The notes: generated by a model not told the origin, from the sequence alone. A stretch of DNA of 64,000 bases from Marsupella aquatica (GCA_973895155.1 OZ316899.1:14756001-14820000); one strand, 5' to 3'; counted from the first letter of the stretch, positions 12,681-24,231 are shown. Translations and numbers: made by a program.

Positions 12681-12688
12681 TATCTATC

Positions 12689-12790
12689 TGTCGTGCGGAC
12701 ACACATCCATACACAACTCACATTGCAGCACACCATGTAAACAAGAAAAAGATAATCACATGACACACAACACATGTACGCCAAAATCCA
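12689..12790 (-). repeat. Element C terminal block X2 (B2)
   Basis: About 102 bases, close copy of X1 at 13167-13270. Both contain GGCGTACATGTxTTGTGTGTC and TTGTTTACATGGTGTGC on the minus strand. It is the outermost block of C at this end. Confidence 0.8.
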
Positions 12791-13164
12791 TGACAAATCT
12801 TTTGCAAAACGGAACCCCGCCGCAAGGTATCACTAAGTCGAGCCAAACTCACCCGCTAGCCATGCGGGACTCCAAGTCTATACACATAGCAAAATCCTGC
12901 TAATGTTGCTCTACATGCCAACCGTCATACACTCTCTCTCTCTCTCTCACACCATAGCCACATTTACATGAGCTCTACTAGTGCCGAGAGGCTCAACTTG
13001 GAAGAATGAGGAGCTAATCCTCCATTCCCCAAGGCACAAAGACATGGTAACCTGCGTGAAGAGGTCACCCCTAACAGGTGACCTGCTATACCAAGTCATC
13101 CTCCCAAACTCATAACACATGTGCAACCAACAAAGTTGCAACCCAAATGCAACATGGGGTGACA
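12791..13164 (-). repeat. Element C terminal block Y (A2)
   Basis: About 374 bases between the two X copies, starting TGTCACCCCATG and ending GATTTGTCA on the minus strand, so it has TG...CA edges like block A of D. A two-base spacer (AC on the plus strand, 13165-13166) separates it from X1. A short (CT)n run lies at about 12932-12948. Confidence 0.7.
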
Positions 13165-13166
13165 AC

Positions 13167-13270
13167 TGTCATATGGACACACATCCCTACACAACTCACA
13201 TCGCGGCACACCATGTAAACAAGAAGAAGATAATCACACGACACACAATACATGTACGCCAAAATCCATA
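13167..13270 (-). repeat. Element C terminal block X1 (B1)
   Basis: First X copy, directly after the purine tract at 13271-13286 (minus-strand reading CCAGCTAGGGGGCAGT). It ends TCCATATGACA where X2 ends TCCGCACGACA. The X1-Y-X2 order repeats the B1-A2-B2 order of D. Confidence 0.8.
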
Positions 13271-13286
13271 ACTGCCCCCTAGCTGG
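13271..13286 (-). promoter_or_regulatory. Element C polypurine tract
   Basis: Minus strand CCAGCTAGGGGGCAGT immediately before X1. The same position in D holds CAGTTAGGGGGGCGAG. Likely primer site for plus-strand DNA synthesis. Confidence 0.55.
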
Positions 13287-13414
13287 TGGTTAGGTCCCGC
13301 TAACTACAACTAGCCCTAAAACTAAAAGGGAGTATACACCGTTTGGGTGCACAGATCAAGAGGTCGGGTGCAAAGGAGCCCCATCGTTAATTGCCTGCCT
13401 GCAATCTATACTAC

Positions 13415-13465
13415 CTAATAAGTTTTATGCTAACCTAATAAGTTTTATGCTAAGTTTTATGCCAA
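13415..13465. repeat. Short tandem duplication in element C tail
   Basis: TAATAAGTTTTATGC is repeated at about 13417 and 13437, with a third partial copy after it. It lies in the 3' untranslated part of C after the PHD region. Simple slippage. Confidence 0.7.
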
Positions 13466-13489
13466 TCTTTATCTACGATTGGGACACAA

Positions 13490-15031
13490 CCACCATCCTT
13501 CAGGGATTGAATCAAGAGGTGGCGTCAAGCACGCCAAGTGTCAACCTCTTGAGCAACCATCACAAATCAACATGGTTGCAGCTCCTCGGGCGGATCCACA
13601 CAATATACACCATAAGCCTGTAGGTATCACTGCTAGACTAGGATCTATGCTATCATCAATGTTTGGAAGGTGACAAGGTGCACAGTTGCGCACATGATCC
13701 TTCCAAACCATATCATCACGACCTTCTAAAACCAAAATGTCTGATGACAAAACCTTCTGCACTCGCAGAATAGTACGTCCGGCAATGACATCCAAGGTGG
13801 TAGGTGTTGTCTATTGCAGATATACAGTCTCCAGAATGAAATCACTTGATGCTAGGGCGATATCCTCCTCCCCGAATAGTGGCATACCTCAGAGTATCCT
13901 GATGTTGCGCAATAGCTAAGTTCTCAAACGCCATGGGCATCACTCTCCAAAACAAGTCTGCCCATTGAGAACAAACTTGCATCCACATGTCAGGGTCATC
14001 CAACTACAACACCTCACCGGCCTCCCATTGAATGGCTGCTGGTAAACTGTCTCCCTACCATAGAGCAGCAAATATGGGGAAAAGGATGCAAGAGATGCTT
14101 GCCTATATACTGAAGCAATATCCCATTGCCAACTAGGGTAGTTGGATATCCCAATATATCATTCACGTGACCCTTTTGCAAGCCATACTTCCACAATCCT
14201 CTCTTCACTATCTAGAAAACTCTCTCTACCAATCCATCTGCCTCTGGATGATCCCTAGACGTTGTACGGTGATCAATCAATGCTTGATCACACAAGGCCT
14301 GAAAATCTCCATGAAACTCAGTCCCCTGGTTAGTCGAAACCTCAGCAAGAGCACCAAAATGGCTCAATACACGGTCCAAAAAGGCATAGGCAACTCCTTC
14401 GCTACCTTTATCTGGCAATGCAACCAACTCAATTCATTTAGAAAAGAGCTCCACCATCACTAAGGCATAACGGTTGTGACATCTAGTTAGTGGTAAGGGT
14501 CCAGCAAAATCTAAACTCCAACAATATCCCAAGCCTCATGATCGGCAAGGGATGCAGCTGCGGGGTAGGAGCATTAAATGATGCTCTCACTCTGTCACAC
14601 ATAGTACACCACCACACAAATTGTTGCACCTTAGCATGCATTCCATGCCACCAATATTGGGTCTGGAGTAAGTTGTATGTCCGCTTCACTCCAAAATGTC
14701 CAAGCTCTTCATGAGCATGTTGCACCAATTGTGCATGTTGGGATAAAGGAGGTACCAACCGCACCTTGGCATCATCCCAAACTCTCAACAAGTGAGATCC
14801 TTCCCATCTGAACCTCTTAGGTCGTTGTAGGATTTGATCTCTCTCCTTGGCAGTTACCATGCCTGGCATGCTGCCCATGCGCAAATACATCACAACATCT
14901 GCATCATCATGAATATCATGTCCAATAGACTCCTCACTAGAAATCTATGGATCCATAAAGTCTGCATTGGGCCTCTCCAATGATGCCACTACACCAAGAC
15001 CATCCATACTCTGCAACAAGCACAAATAAGC
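13490..15031 (-). pseudogene. Element C integrase + PHD finger (broken)
   Basis: Minus-strand integrase fragments: zinc-binding part with HEELGHFGVKRTYNLL and CTMCDRVRAS at about 14540-14760, core with DQGTEFHGDF and the TMKRG-like region at about 14170-14420, then the C-terminal part. The PHD finger at about 13500-13640 has CILC and CDGC. The Trp before the His is now TGA, and the final ligand pair reads CPNR instead of CPxC, so the finger is broken. Several frameshifts and stops. The cores of B, C and D are clearly the same protein. Confidence 0.75.
15027..15031. repeat. Target-site duplication of element D, left (TAAGC)
   Basis: TAAGC before TGTCATGACC. The right flank after ...CGCACGACA is AAAGC (24994-24998). 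Four of five bases match, as expected for a slightly aged 5-bp duplication. Confidence 0.65.
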
Positions 15032-15395
15032 TGTCATGACCATACGTAGCTTGCTAGACTATGTAGTGTGCTAGCGGAGTCCATACCTTAGATGGGCCGT
15101 AGTGCCTAGTTAAGAGTCTGGTTCCATGGTAGAGGGTTAGAGGGGGTGCCCTGTTGAGGGTGACTCCTCTAGTAGGACCCGCCCTCAGAGTTGGAGGGTA
15201 TAGTGTGGAGAGGCTCAAAGGACGGTTAGTTCTTTGAGTTGAGCCTTTGGCGTTGGGAGAGCCTTGGTAGTGAGTGGAGCTCCTTGGCTATGGTGTCCCG
15301 TTAGCTTCAACCTAGATTTTCCATTGCGGAGTGGGTTTGGCTTGACTGTGTGTGTTCTTACGTGTTTTATGACAGTATGTCTTTCACGGATTTCA
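15032..15395 (+). repeat. Element D terminal block A1 (left)
   Basis: 364 bases, TGTCATGACC...CACGGATTTCA. Same length as A2 (24519-24882) and about 98 percent alike. What follows (CTCAAAGAACTCG) is not block B and does not match the tRNA primer sites I know, so the left end lacks the B part present at the right end. Confidence 0.85.
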
Positions 15396-17050
15396 CTCAA
15401 AGAACTCGTAGTGATCGATTGTAACTTCGATCAGAGATCAGTAGGATCTGGTAGGTTGTTTGCTAGCATCAGCCGTGGATACATTGTGGTTCGTGGATCT
15501 GGTGCGTGTATGGGTGGGGAAGAAGCGCGTTGCTGAGAGCTTTCCAACGCACTAAAGATCGCCCGGTTTGGTCGAGCGAGTTGGAAGTAATCAAAGAATG
15601 AAGAATTTGGTTCGTGTTCAACGGTTTTTCAGATTTGGAAAGCTTGAGAGCGGAAGCTCTGTTGGAAGTCATCCAGATCGGGTGAGAGGTTTCTGATGTT
15701 GATCCTTGTTTGATACGCAACATCAATTCAATCGTGCAGAACTATTTAGCTATGGTGTGTGGAGCGAATTGTTGTTTAGAGAGGGACCGTTGCAGATTTC
15801 TGTATTGATGAATCTATGCGGAAGCACTGTCGGATTTCAGTGCGTTGGTAGTAGATCTGGATGACAGAGTTGCAGATCTGTGTTGTGTGATCAGTGGCGC
15901 AGAAGCGCTGTCCTAGTTGTGGCTCATAGATCATGAGCGAAAGCGCTGTGCAACTTCGGAAATGTATAGGCCAAAATGTTGTCCAATTTTTAGCTCGAAG
16001 TACAGACCTCAGTTGTAGTTGATTTCTTGTGGAGAGATAGCTATGGTGGCCAATTGAATTCTGGTCCAGATAGATTAATTTTTTGTCAAGGATTTCACGG
16101 AGTAATCAGAGGTCAAAATTTTGCGGACTAGCTCAAGGCCTCGCTATGGTGGATAGCGAACCTGCATGCTGGGGGCGCTTTGCTCGTAGCGGAGCAAGTC
16201 GGGGCGAAAGGGGCGTGTCTCGAGCATTTCTCGGCGTTTTGAGGCTTCGAGGCAACTCGTGGTAGCTCGGGGCGAGTGGGCGTGAGAGGCGGAGAAAAGG
16301 AGCAAGGGAGCAAGCAAGCAAGCTTGCTTGGGCGTGAGATAGTTTTGCAGATTTGTGAGTAGTTATGTGAGTATTGTGTTGCATAATTGGTCACCCATCT
16401 TTGCACTATTCTGCTTGCAAGACGCTTAATTGGTAGATTCTGAATTTTGCTAGTGTATAGATTGCCTTAGAGGAATTGGTGTAATATTTGGACGTTTTCC
16501 CCCACATATGCATTGTTTTAGGTTGTGTTAGGACCCGTTTTGGGATTCCTAGCGGATGGTGGTGGATAGCGTTTCCATGCAGGTGACATTATCAAATGTT
16601 GGGAGTGCGAGGAGCACGTCATAGACTACTAGCGGAGTAGCTACATTGCGTTAGGATTGTGTGGTGTGTTTTGTGGATTCAGGGGGCGCCACGGTTGGTG
16701 GATTGTGTTACCTTGATTTCCATTTTGTATTTCATTTGCGATTGGAGGGTTGTCGTTGGACTTCCTGTGTTTGGATCCCCTCCATTGCTGCTTCTTGCTT
16801 GCGCGCCCATTGTTAGGGCTGACGCTGATTTCCGGAGTAGTTTTACTCTAGTGTGCTGCCTGTAGTGAGGTTGGAGTGATGACCAGTCAGACTACCTATG
16901 TTTCTCTCACGGTGAGACTGGAGTAATGACCAGTAGACCATGGGAGGTTGCTTGTGGTGATGACGGGTTAGGTTGCCCACACCCATGTAGCTATTAGGGC
17001 TAGAGTAATACGGCAACATTGACGTTACTTGGTTAATTAGTGGTGGTGAT
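15396..17050 (+). other. Element D untranslated leader
   Basis: About 1.65 kb with no long frame in the gag phase. It holds four echoes of a short motif of the form GCG-AAGC-CTGT: 15648-15665, 15818-15833, 15896-15913 and 15935-15951. The last two contain the palindrome AGCGCT. No tRNA-complementary primer site is recognisable after A1. Confidence 0.5.
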
Positions 17051-18850
17051 TTGGTGGTGGTGCTGTTGCAGCTTGTCATCACGGAGCAGTTTGGTGGTCC
17101 TGTTGGGGACCTTGGTGCTGACACTGGTGGTTTTACACGGAGTGGATTGAGGTATCAACTACCTTTTCCACTACCGTTAGTTGATGAGGACGAGGACGAG
17201 GGTGTTCCAGACATCAAGTCTTCAGTTGTATTGTCCAGTATAGCAACCCCATTGATTTGGGATATGGACAGGATGTATGGGGGCATGAAGGGCCCACGAC
17301 GTTACTCAGGGGCAGTGGGCACCATTGAGTTGGAGGACTTCATTCAGGAGTTTGATACATGGTGTGATATGCAGATGTTGCGTAATGCCACGTTATTTAC
17401 ACCTTTCTTGGCATGGAAGGGGTTGTTTCAACACTTGGAGGGGCCTCCCATGGATGATTATCATGAGTTCCGGAAGGACCATGCTATTGAGATTGAGGCA
17501 TGGAGACAACATTGGTCTCCAGCCTATGTGTCTATCACTCAGGGTGGTGTTGGTACTAGTGGAGGCACTAGTGGAGGTGCTAGTGGAGGCACCAGTGGAG
17601 ACACTAGTGGAGGCACTAGCGCTCCACCTTCGTTCAGCCCAGTTACAGAGTTCTTCAAGAGGTTGAAGAAGAACTACCAGGGGGTGAAGACAGAGAAGTT
17701 GAGGAGTCTTCAGGAGTTTGAGAGAAAGACTGGTGAGAGTCTTTGTGAGGCATACACTTGTATGCGGCGTTTGATTTCAGTTACTCAGGGTGTGACTGAG
17801 GCACAGGCTGTCCAGTTTTGGTATGGGATTTTGGACAGAGAGTTGCGGAGGAGGGTACGTGATGCTACTCTGATGAGTGATGATCCACCCACGTTGTCCC
17901 GTGTGTTTGCTTTGGCTAAGAAGATTGAGCTTAACATGGTGGAGGAGAGGGTAGTGACATCTGCATTCAGTAGGAATATAGCTACTACTTCTCGAGTTCA
18001 GCCAGCCACTTTACAATCTCGTAGTAGTGGTGGTGGTGGTAGTAGTGGGAGTCGTGGAGGTTCAGCACGACCTCAGTCAGGTTCTAGAGGGACGAGTGTG
18101 CAGAGACCGTTGGCTTCATATGCTGCCCAGTAGCAAGGACCAGTGTGTTGGACATGTGGAGGTGATCATGTTCGGAGGGTTTGTCCCCAGGAGAGTGGGG
18201 GACGGAGTTTAGAGGATGGATCTCAGTCAGCCCAGGTGCAGTGTGATCATTGTGGTCGAGCAGGTCATCCTCGAGACCGTTGTTTTGACCTATACCTAGA
18301 GTTGAGGATGGGTGGTCAAGGTCGTGGTGGAGCACCTCAGAGAGGCCGATGTGGTGGAGCTGGTAGAGGTGGTAGGGGTGGTAGAGGTCCACCAGCAGTT
18401 GGAGCACCTATAGTGGCTGCCCCTCCCCCTACAACAGAGGCTGCTATGGCGGCTAGGATTGAGCAATTGGAGCAGAGACTTGCTACTATGGCTGGTATTC
18501 CACCTCGAGCAGGTTCGGGAGTAGGGGCTTCCACGTCTTATGGGGGGGATGATCTCTCTTATATGGCAAGTGCGGCACAAGTTGAGGCATCAGTTGCATT
18601 GACGAGAGGTGCAACTAGAGCTTTAGAGCCACGTGGTGCCACTGTGGAGTTGGACCCACAGAAGGGTGAGGCTGGGAGGCAGGCTAGGCTTCCCCAGTCA
18701 TTCTTGTTGTCAGAGGTGCTTAGGACTCCATCCATGGTTCCTATGAGACCTGTTGAGCCGATAGTGGATACAAGGGCATCTACATCACGTGTAGTAGACA
18801 CAGATGTAGCCTCTAGTGCAGTGTTTGCAGATGGCAATCTCAGTATTAGG
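17051..18850 (+). pseudogene. Element D gag-like protein with two zinc knuckles
   Basis: Structural protein of the element's particle. An acidic N-terminal stretch (DEDEDEG) precedes a capsid-like helical region. That region is interrupted by a TSGG tetrapeptide repeat (17557-17620). The capsid part continues with LRSLQEFERKTGES and the text around FWYGILDRELRR. Then come a Gly/Ser/Arg-rich stretch and two CCHC-type knuckles at 18146-18184 (CWTCGGDHVRRVC, one residue short) and 18241-18282 (CDHCGRAGHPRDRC), followed by an RGG-rich tract. A TAG at 18131-18133 breaks it just before the knuckles, and the frame changes near 18840 where pol begins. No clean ATG opens the frame; the first good one is at 17264, inside conserved-looking text. 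Confidence 0.75.
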
Positions 18851-19898
18851 ATCCTCATTGTTTTCTGCAACTGAATTGATGGCCTCAGGAGTTGACATGA
18901 CTCGTGTATTTCAACTAGCTGGCACGTTGTGTGAACGTGGGAGTGTTGCTGCTACGAGTGCTGAGGTGTGTGAGGGTGTTGTTGTTGAGCAACCCTTAGT
19001 GTCAGATGTTGCATTAAGTACCGATGCTACTTGGCAGGCGGCAGCGGCGAGGATGGATGCATTACCAGCCCGACCAGCCATTGATCATGAGAGACTTACA
19101 CCTGGAGTATGTATGTTGGACAACCGAACTGGTGTCTTTCAATTGGTGAGTCCTTCAGGACAGGTGTATAGACCAGAGAGGGTGTTGTTGGACTCTGGTG
19201 CCCAACCCTTGATGTTGGGGAAGGCAACTTGTATTGGTTTGGGTATTTGGAGGTCAGAGTTGGAGCCATGCCCATTCCAGATTCAGACATCACTTGGAGG
19301 AGCCAGTGATAGGTCTCACTTCATGACATGGGAGAGGGTGTCAGTGCAGATGAGGCCAGATCATGCGACTGATAGCTCTACATTACGAGTGATTGCTGTG
19401 GTGACATCAGCAGAGTCATATGATGTACTAGTTGGAGGTGCAGTGTTGTACCCAATGGGTTTTCAGATGGACTATTGGACTGAGACAGCAGCCTTTAGAC
19501 CTGGTTGGCAGTCTGGTGATGGACGTTTGAGCCAGGTGCCTGTGAGGTTTATTTGTGGGGTTAGACCAGGAGGGACTTCCCCAGAGGTATTGGCATCAGT
19601 TGTTGGTTTTAGTGGAGTGGTCACTTGGCCAGGGGATTTGTTGGAGGGTAACCTCTTAACCGTGGATTCTCTAGTCTATGAGGAGGTAGAGGAGGTCTTT
19701 AGTTTGGCGGCAGTGGTACCCTCCTTGTTGGATGTTCCACTTTGGAGTTCAGGTGGAGTGTTGAGGCAGAAGGTTGATCATTTGATATCACAAGCTTGGA
19801 GTACACCCTTTGTACCTGTGGAGGTAGAGACTCCAAGACGAGCTCCTATTGGTGGTCCAGTGGGGTTGTCTCCTTTGGATACAACACCCATTGTTTGG

Positions 19899-20866
19899 GA
19901 GTATCCACCAGAGGGTATTTGTGTGTTGGACCTCTTTGGTGGGATTAGCACTGGTTTGGCTGTAGTGTTGCAGGCCGGGATACCCGTGAGGAAGTATTTG
20001 TATGTGGAGAGAGATGAGACCGCGAGGAGGGTTTCATCACGACATCTTGCATTGTTGTCACAGTCCACAATTTGGGGGTATCAACGGAGTTTGCCATCAG
20101 ACATTTCATTGTTGGGGGCGCAAGACCTTGAGAGGGTTGGCCCTATTGATTTGGTGATTGCTAGATGGCCATGTCAGGGACATACTTAGGCTGGTCATGG
20201 TGGAGGGTTACATGACCCTCGTTCTCATTTGTTTTGGGAGATGTTGCAGGTGTTGCGTCATCTTCAAGTGCATCAGGCACGTGCTCCAGCTTACATTCTG
20301 GAGAATGTCCCTTTGTTGGGTGATACTAGATCTCATGTGATCACGGCTGCACATGAGGTAGGTCATGGATTGGACCAGCTGTTTTGTTGGATGCAGCGAG
20401 GGTGGGCTCGCGTGCACATCGTCCACGGTTGTGGTGGACAAACTTGTTACCCAAGGAGCTTTTGAGGTGCGCCTATGATGCAATCCAACGGCCTCTATCT
20501 CTCACCGTGGATAGTATTTTGGATGGTGGACGACATTCTCAGGTGGTGAGAGCAGTGGATAGGTCACCCATGGCAATAGTGAACCTTGTGGGGCAGCCTA
20601 GAATGGCTTTGCCTACATTTGTGAGTTTTCCCTCGTCACATGCCTATGGGGATGGTGGTCCTGGGCTTGTATGGGATTCTCATGTGCGCCAGTTGGTGGA
20701 GCCCAACGCTGATGAGAGAGAGCGTGCTATGGGGTTTCCTACCGGTGTGACATTAGTCTCTTTAGTTTCAGAGGCATCACGTTGCCAGGTGTTGGGTCAG
20801 GCTATGGACCTAAACTGTTTGACGTGGATTGTGAGCCTTGCGATGGCCGAGCAGCGGAGACTTAGG
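19899..20866 (+). pseudogene. DNMT3-like C5 cytosine methyltransferase domain in pol
   Basis: All the main C5-methyltransferase motifs appear in order. Motif I (SAM binding): VLDLFGGISTGL at 19923-19958. Motif IV: PCQG with the catalytic Cys codon 20172-20174. Motif VI: LENV at 20298-20309. Motif VIII: GSRAHRPRLWWTN at 20405-20443. C-terminal block: ERAMGFPTG at about 20723-20750, then RCQVLGQAMDLN (motif X-like). The text between I and IV (E-D-A-RHL, then GPIDLVI), the AHRPRLWW-N block and the ERxMGFP end resemble the DNMT3/DRM type more than DNMT1 or CMT. It is about 320 residues with no long target-recognition insert. Broken here by TAG 20187-20189 right after PCQGHT and a frame change near 20380. 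Its position between protease and RT suggests it is released from the polyprotein by the protease. Confidence 0.87.
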
Positions 20867-21802
20867 ACCATGTCTGTGGTTACTTCACCCGTGGTGATGA
20901 GCTCGTTGCCTTCTGGGAAGGTAGAGGCATCGGCTGGGGGCAAGGAGAGTGGTAGTTTGCATCCTTGGAGTACATGGGATGTGATGCATGGGCATGTAGA
21001 GTTGGTGGCCCATGCTGGTGGAGGAGTTGTTTGCTCAAATGATGGTGTAAAGGAGCATGTGCCATCGTTTGAGGAGGTGGCATAGCAACCAATGGCGTCG
21101 TCCTCTTCCTCTAGTGTACCGGTAGAGGAGACTTGGGAGCCATCACTTGGACCCAAGCTGACAGGAGGTGAACAACGATGGTTGACACAATTCCTACATG
21201 CTTATAGGAGTTGTTTTGCCTTTAGCATGAAGGAGTTGGGTGCTTTGGTTGGACCTGGTATACGGATTGATTTGGCTAGTGATACGCCAATCCCTACAGA
21301 TATAGTGATATGGAGAGGGACTTGATTCGGAGTAAGATGCTGGACCTTTTGGAGGCTGGATTAGTGGAGTTGTCGCATGGGGAGTATGTGTCAGCCACTG
21401 TCATGCCTGTCAAAAAGGATGTGCATGGCAACTACATAGAGAGGCGGATGTGTGGAGATTACCGTCCTATCAATTGGCAGACAAAGGCCGATAGGTATGC
21501 CATGCCCACACCTGAGGAGATCTTTGATGTGGTGGGACATGCAAGGATTTTCAGTACTTTGGATCTTTGGGCAGGATACCATCAGTTGCCGATTTGAGTG
21601 AGTGACAAGGCCAAGACAACATTTTGGGGAGTCAACTCATATGGCAAGGATTGTTTGTATCAGTGGCGATTCTTACCCTTTGGGTTGAAGAATGCACCTG
21701 CCAAGTTTCAGAGAGTGATGGACAGGATCCTAGCAGGATTGGATTTTGTTTGGTGTTACATTGATGATATCTTGGTGTTCAGTGATACTGTGGAGGAGCA
21801 CC

Positions 21803-21871
21803 AACAACATTTGCAGATTGTGTTTGAGCGATTGAAAACAACATTTGCAGATTGTGTTTGAGCGATTGAAA
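21803..21871 (+). repeat. 34-bp tandem duplication disrupting element D RT
   Basis: AACAACATTTGCAGATTG begins at 21803 and again at 21837. The 34-base period is not a multiple of three, so it throws the RT frame just after the YIDD motif and creates a TGA at 21859-21861. Sister copy C has no duplication here. Confidence 0.9.
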
Positions 21872-24090
21872 GCTCATGGTCTACGGTTACATCCAGGAAA
21901 GTGTAGGTTCTTCCATGAGGATGTTGAGTACTTGGGTCATGTGATCTACCCAAGTGGTTTGGGGGTCCAACGGGCAAAGGTTGAGGCTATTGCACGTATC
22001 CCTCGGCCGACAGATGTGAGTAGAGTTCGGGCATTCATGAGATTGGCAAACTACTATCGGCGATATGTGAAGGGATTTAGTGTTGTAGCAAAGCCTTTGA
22101 ACAAGTTGTTGAAGTCTGATCAGGAGTGGCAGTGGGGAGATGACCAGGAGAGAGCTTTTATGGAGCTCAAGGCCAAGTTGGTGTCTGCGCCTATCTTGAG
22201 GAGACCTATCAGGGGTCGCCCATTTCAACTGCACACTGATTGGAGTATGTTGGGGATTGGAGCGGTGTTGACACAACATGATGATGAGAACAAGGAGTTT
22301 GTGGTGGCCTATGCAAGTTGTTCAAACAATGTAGCAGAATCAAGCTATGGTTCGTACGAGGGAGAGTGCTTGGCAGCAATGTGGGTTGTGGCACACTTCA
22401 GGTGTTACTTGTTTGGCACAGATTTTACCCTTGTTACTGATCACCAACCACTCAAGTGGTTGATGGAGTCTGATAAGCTTACAGGAAAGCTTGCACGGTG
22501 GGCTCTTATCTTACAGGAGTATGACTTTCAGGTGGTACATAGACCTAGAGTTACCAACCTTGATGCTGATGGGTTGAGTAGGAACCCATGTCCTAGTCAA
22601 GAGGATGATACTGGAGCTAGATGGCATGGAGAGGTTGATGAGGAGATGGTGCCAGGATGGCATGCATCTGCCTTTTTGTGTTTGTTGGGTGTGAACTCTA
22701 GTAAGGAGGATCACCTTACACCTTCCTATAGTCAGAGGGTAGATGGCCAGCCTGCAGATCCGGAGGTTGGAGATGGTGCTACAGATCAGCGTGATATTCA
22801 TGATGATGCGTTGGTGTTAGAGTTCCTACGGACCAGTAGGGTGCCAGGCATAGTGAGTGCCAAGGAGCGAGACCGTGTTCTCCAATGTGCTAGGAGGTAC
22901 CGATTGGAGGGAACACATGTTCTCCGTGTGTGGGAGGATGGTAGAGTACGAGCGGTACCCCATATAGCTCAGAGAGAGCGCATTGTGCGACATGCTCATG
23001 AGGAGTTGGGACATTTTGGAGTAAAGCGTACGTATAACTTACTTCTTGGTCAATATTGGTGGCGTGGCATGCACACTCAGGTGAAACAGTTGGTGTCACA
23101 TTGTATGGTTTGCAATCGGGTGAGGGCATCTTTCAATGCCCCTACGCCACAGTTACACCCCTTACCTATTATGGGGTTGGGTTACTGTTGGAGTTTGGAC
23201 TTTGCAGGACCATTACCGTTAACTAGGCGGCATCATCGGTATGTGTTGGTGATGGTGGAGCACTTTTCTAAGTGGATTGAGTTGGTGGCATTGCCTGACA
23301 AGGCAAGTGAGGGAACGGCGTATGCATTTCTTGATAGAGTGCTTAGTCATTTTGGTGCACTAGCGGAGGTGTTGACCGACCAGGGTATGGAGTTTCAGGG
23401 TGAGTTTCAGGTCTTGTGTGACAAGGCGTTGATTGATCACCGGACCACATCTCAAGATCATCCAGAGGCGGATGGTTTGGCAGAGCGTGTTGTTTAGACA
23501 ATGAAGAGGGGATTGCGCAAGTATGGCCTACAGAAGGGGCATCTTGGAGATTGGGACATTCAGTTGCCATGGTTAGCCATGGGTATAGGTTCAGTCATCA
23601 ATCATCCTTGGCTTCCTTCTCACCTTATTTTCTATTGTACGGCCGAGACCCAGACTTGCCCACAGCAATTCGTCAAGATTCTAGTGAGGTGGTGAACCTT
23701 GATGACCCAGAGGTGTGGCTGAGGGTGTGTTCTCAAAGGGCACAGCTCTTTCAGAGAGTTATGCCAACAGCGTTTGAGAACCTTGCCATTGCTCAACATA
23801 GAGATACGTTGCGTTATGCAACCATCCGGGGTGGAGGTTATCGACCATCCATTCGTAGGTTCCATGTGGGGGACTATGTCTATTTGCAGCAGACTGCACC
23901 GACAACATTGGATGTGACGGCAGGACGCACTATCTTATGTGTGAGAGAGGTGTTGGCTTATGGAGTTCTCATGTTGGAGGGTCGTGATGGTGTTGTTTGG
24001 AAGGACCATGTGCGTAATTGTGCGCCATGTCACCTCCCAAACGTGGATGGTACAGTGGACCCCAACTTTATAGTGATACATGTTAGCTTG

Positions 24091-24231
24091 AGGTGCATGT
24101 TGTGTGGGTCTGCTAGTGAAGCAGCCCATATGTTGGTTTGTGATAGGTGTTCTAGGGGTTGGCATATGTCATGCTTAACTCCACCTGTTGATGTTGTGCC
24201 TATTGGACGGTGGGTTTGTCCTTGGTGTACT
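24091..24231 (+). pseudogene. PHD finger at the C-terminus of element D integrase
   Basis: C4HC3 ligand pattern: CMLC, then CDRC, then HMSC, then CPWC, with the usual Trp two residues before the last pair region (RWVCPWC) and WH before the fifth pair. PHD fingers bind histone H3 tails. It sits where chromoviruses carry a chromodomain, so a role in choosing insertion chromatin is a reasonable inference. This segment itself has no lesion in D. Confidence 0.85.

Larger units (their letters stand above)
10815..12688 (-). mobile_element. Element B: remnant of DNMT/PHD gypsy family (3' part)
   Basis: The oldest layer of the nest. Reading on the minus strand it runs from the RNase H-integrase linker (VDKEMVSR-stop-HASVFLCW at about 12680) through integrase and a PHD finger, then a purine-rich tract and one X-type terminal block. 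It is interrupted at 12688 by the end of element C. The matching N-terminal half of B is not found in this window. Its 3' end at about 10815 (TATCGTGCGC on the plus strand) corresponds to the TGTCGTGCGG end of C. The Y-X blocks that follow X in C and D are absent here, so the edge is truncated or deleted. Confidence 0.75.
12689..15031 (-). mobile_element. Element C, 3' half (integrase to terminal repeats)
   Basis: Second layer of the nest, inserted in B at 12688/12689. On the minus strand it reads from the linker text YLCLLQSMDGLG (just left of D) through integrase, PHD finger, purine tract, then X1 - 2 bases - Y - X2. It ends in CCGCACGACA next to B. Its 5' half lies at 24994-26679, on the other side of D. 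Joining the halves across D restores the linker WHASA/YLCLL, which parallels WHASAFLCLL in D. Confidence 0.85.
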
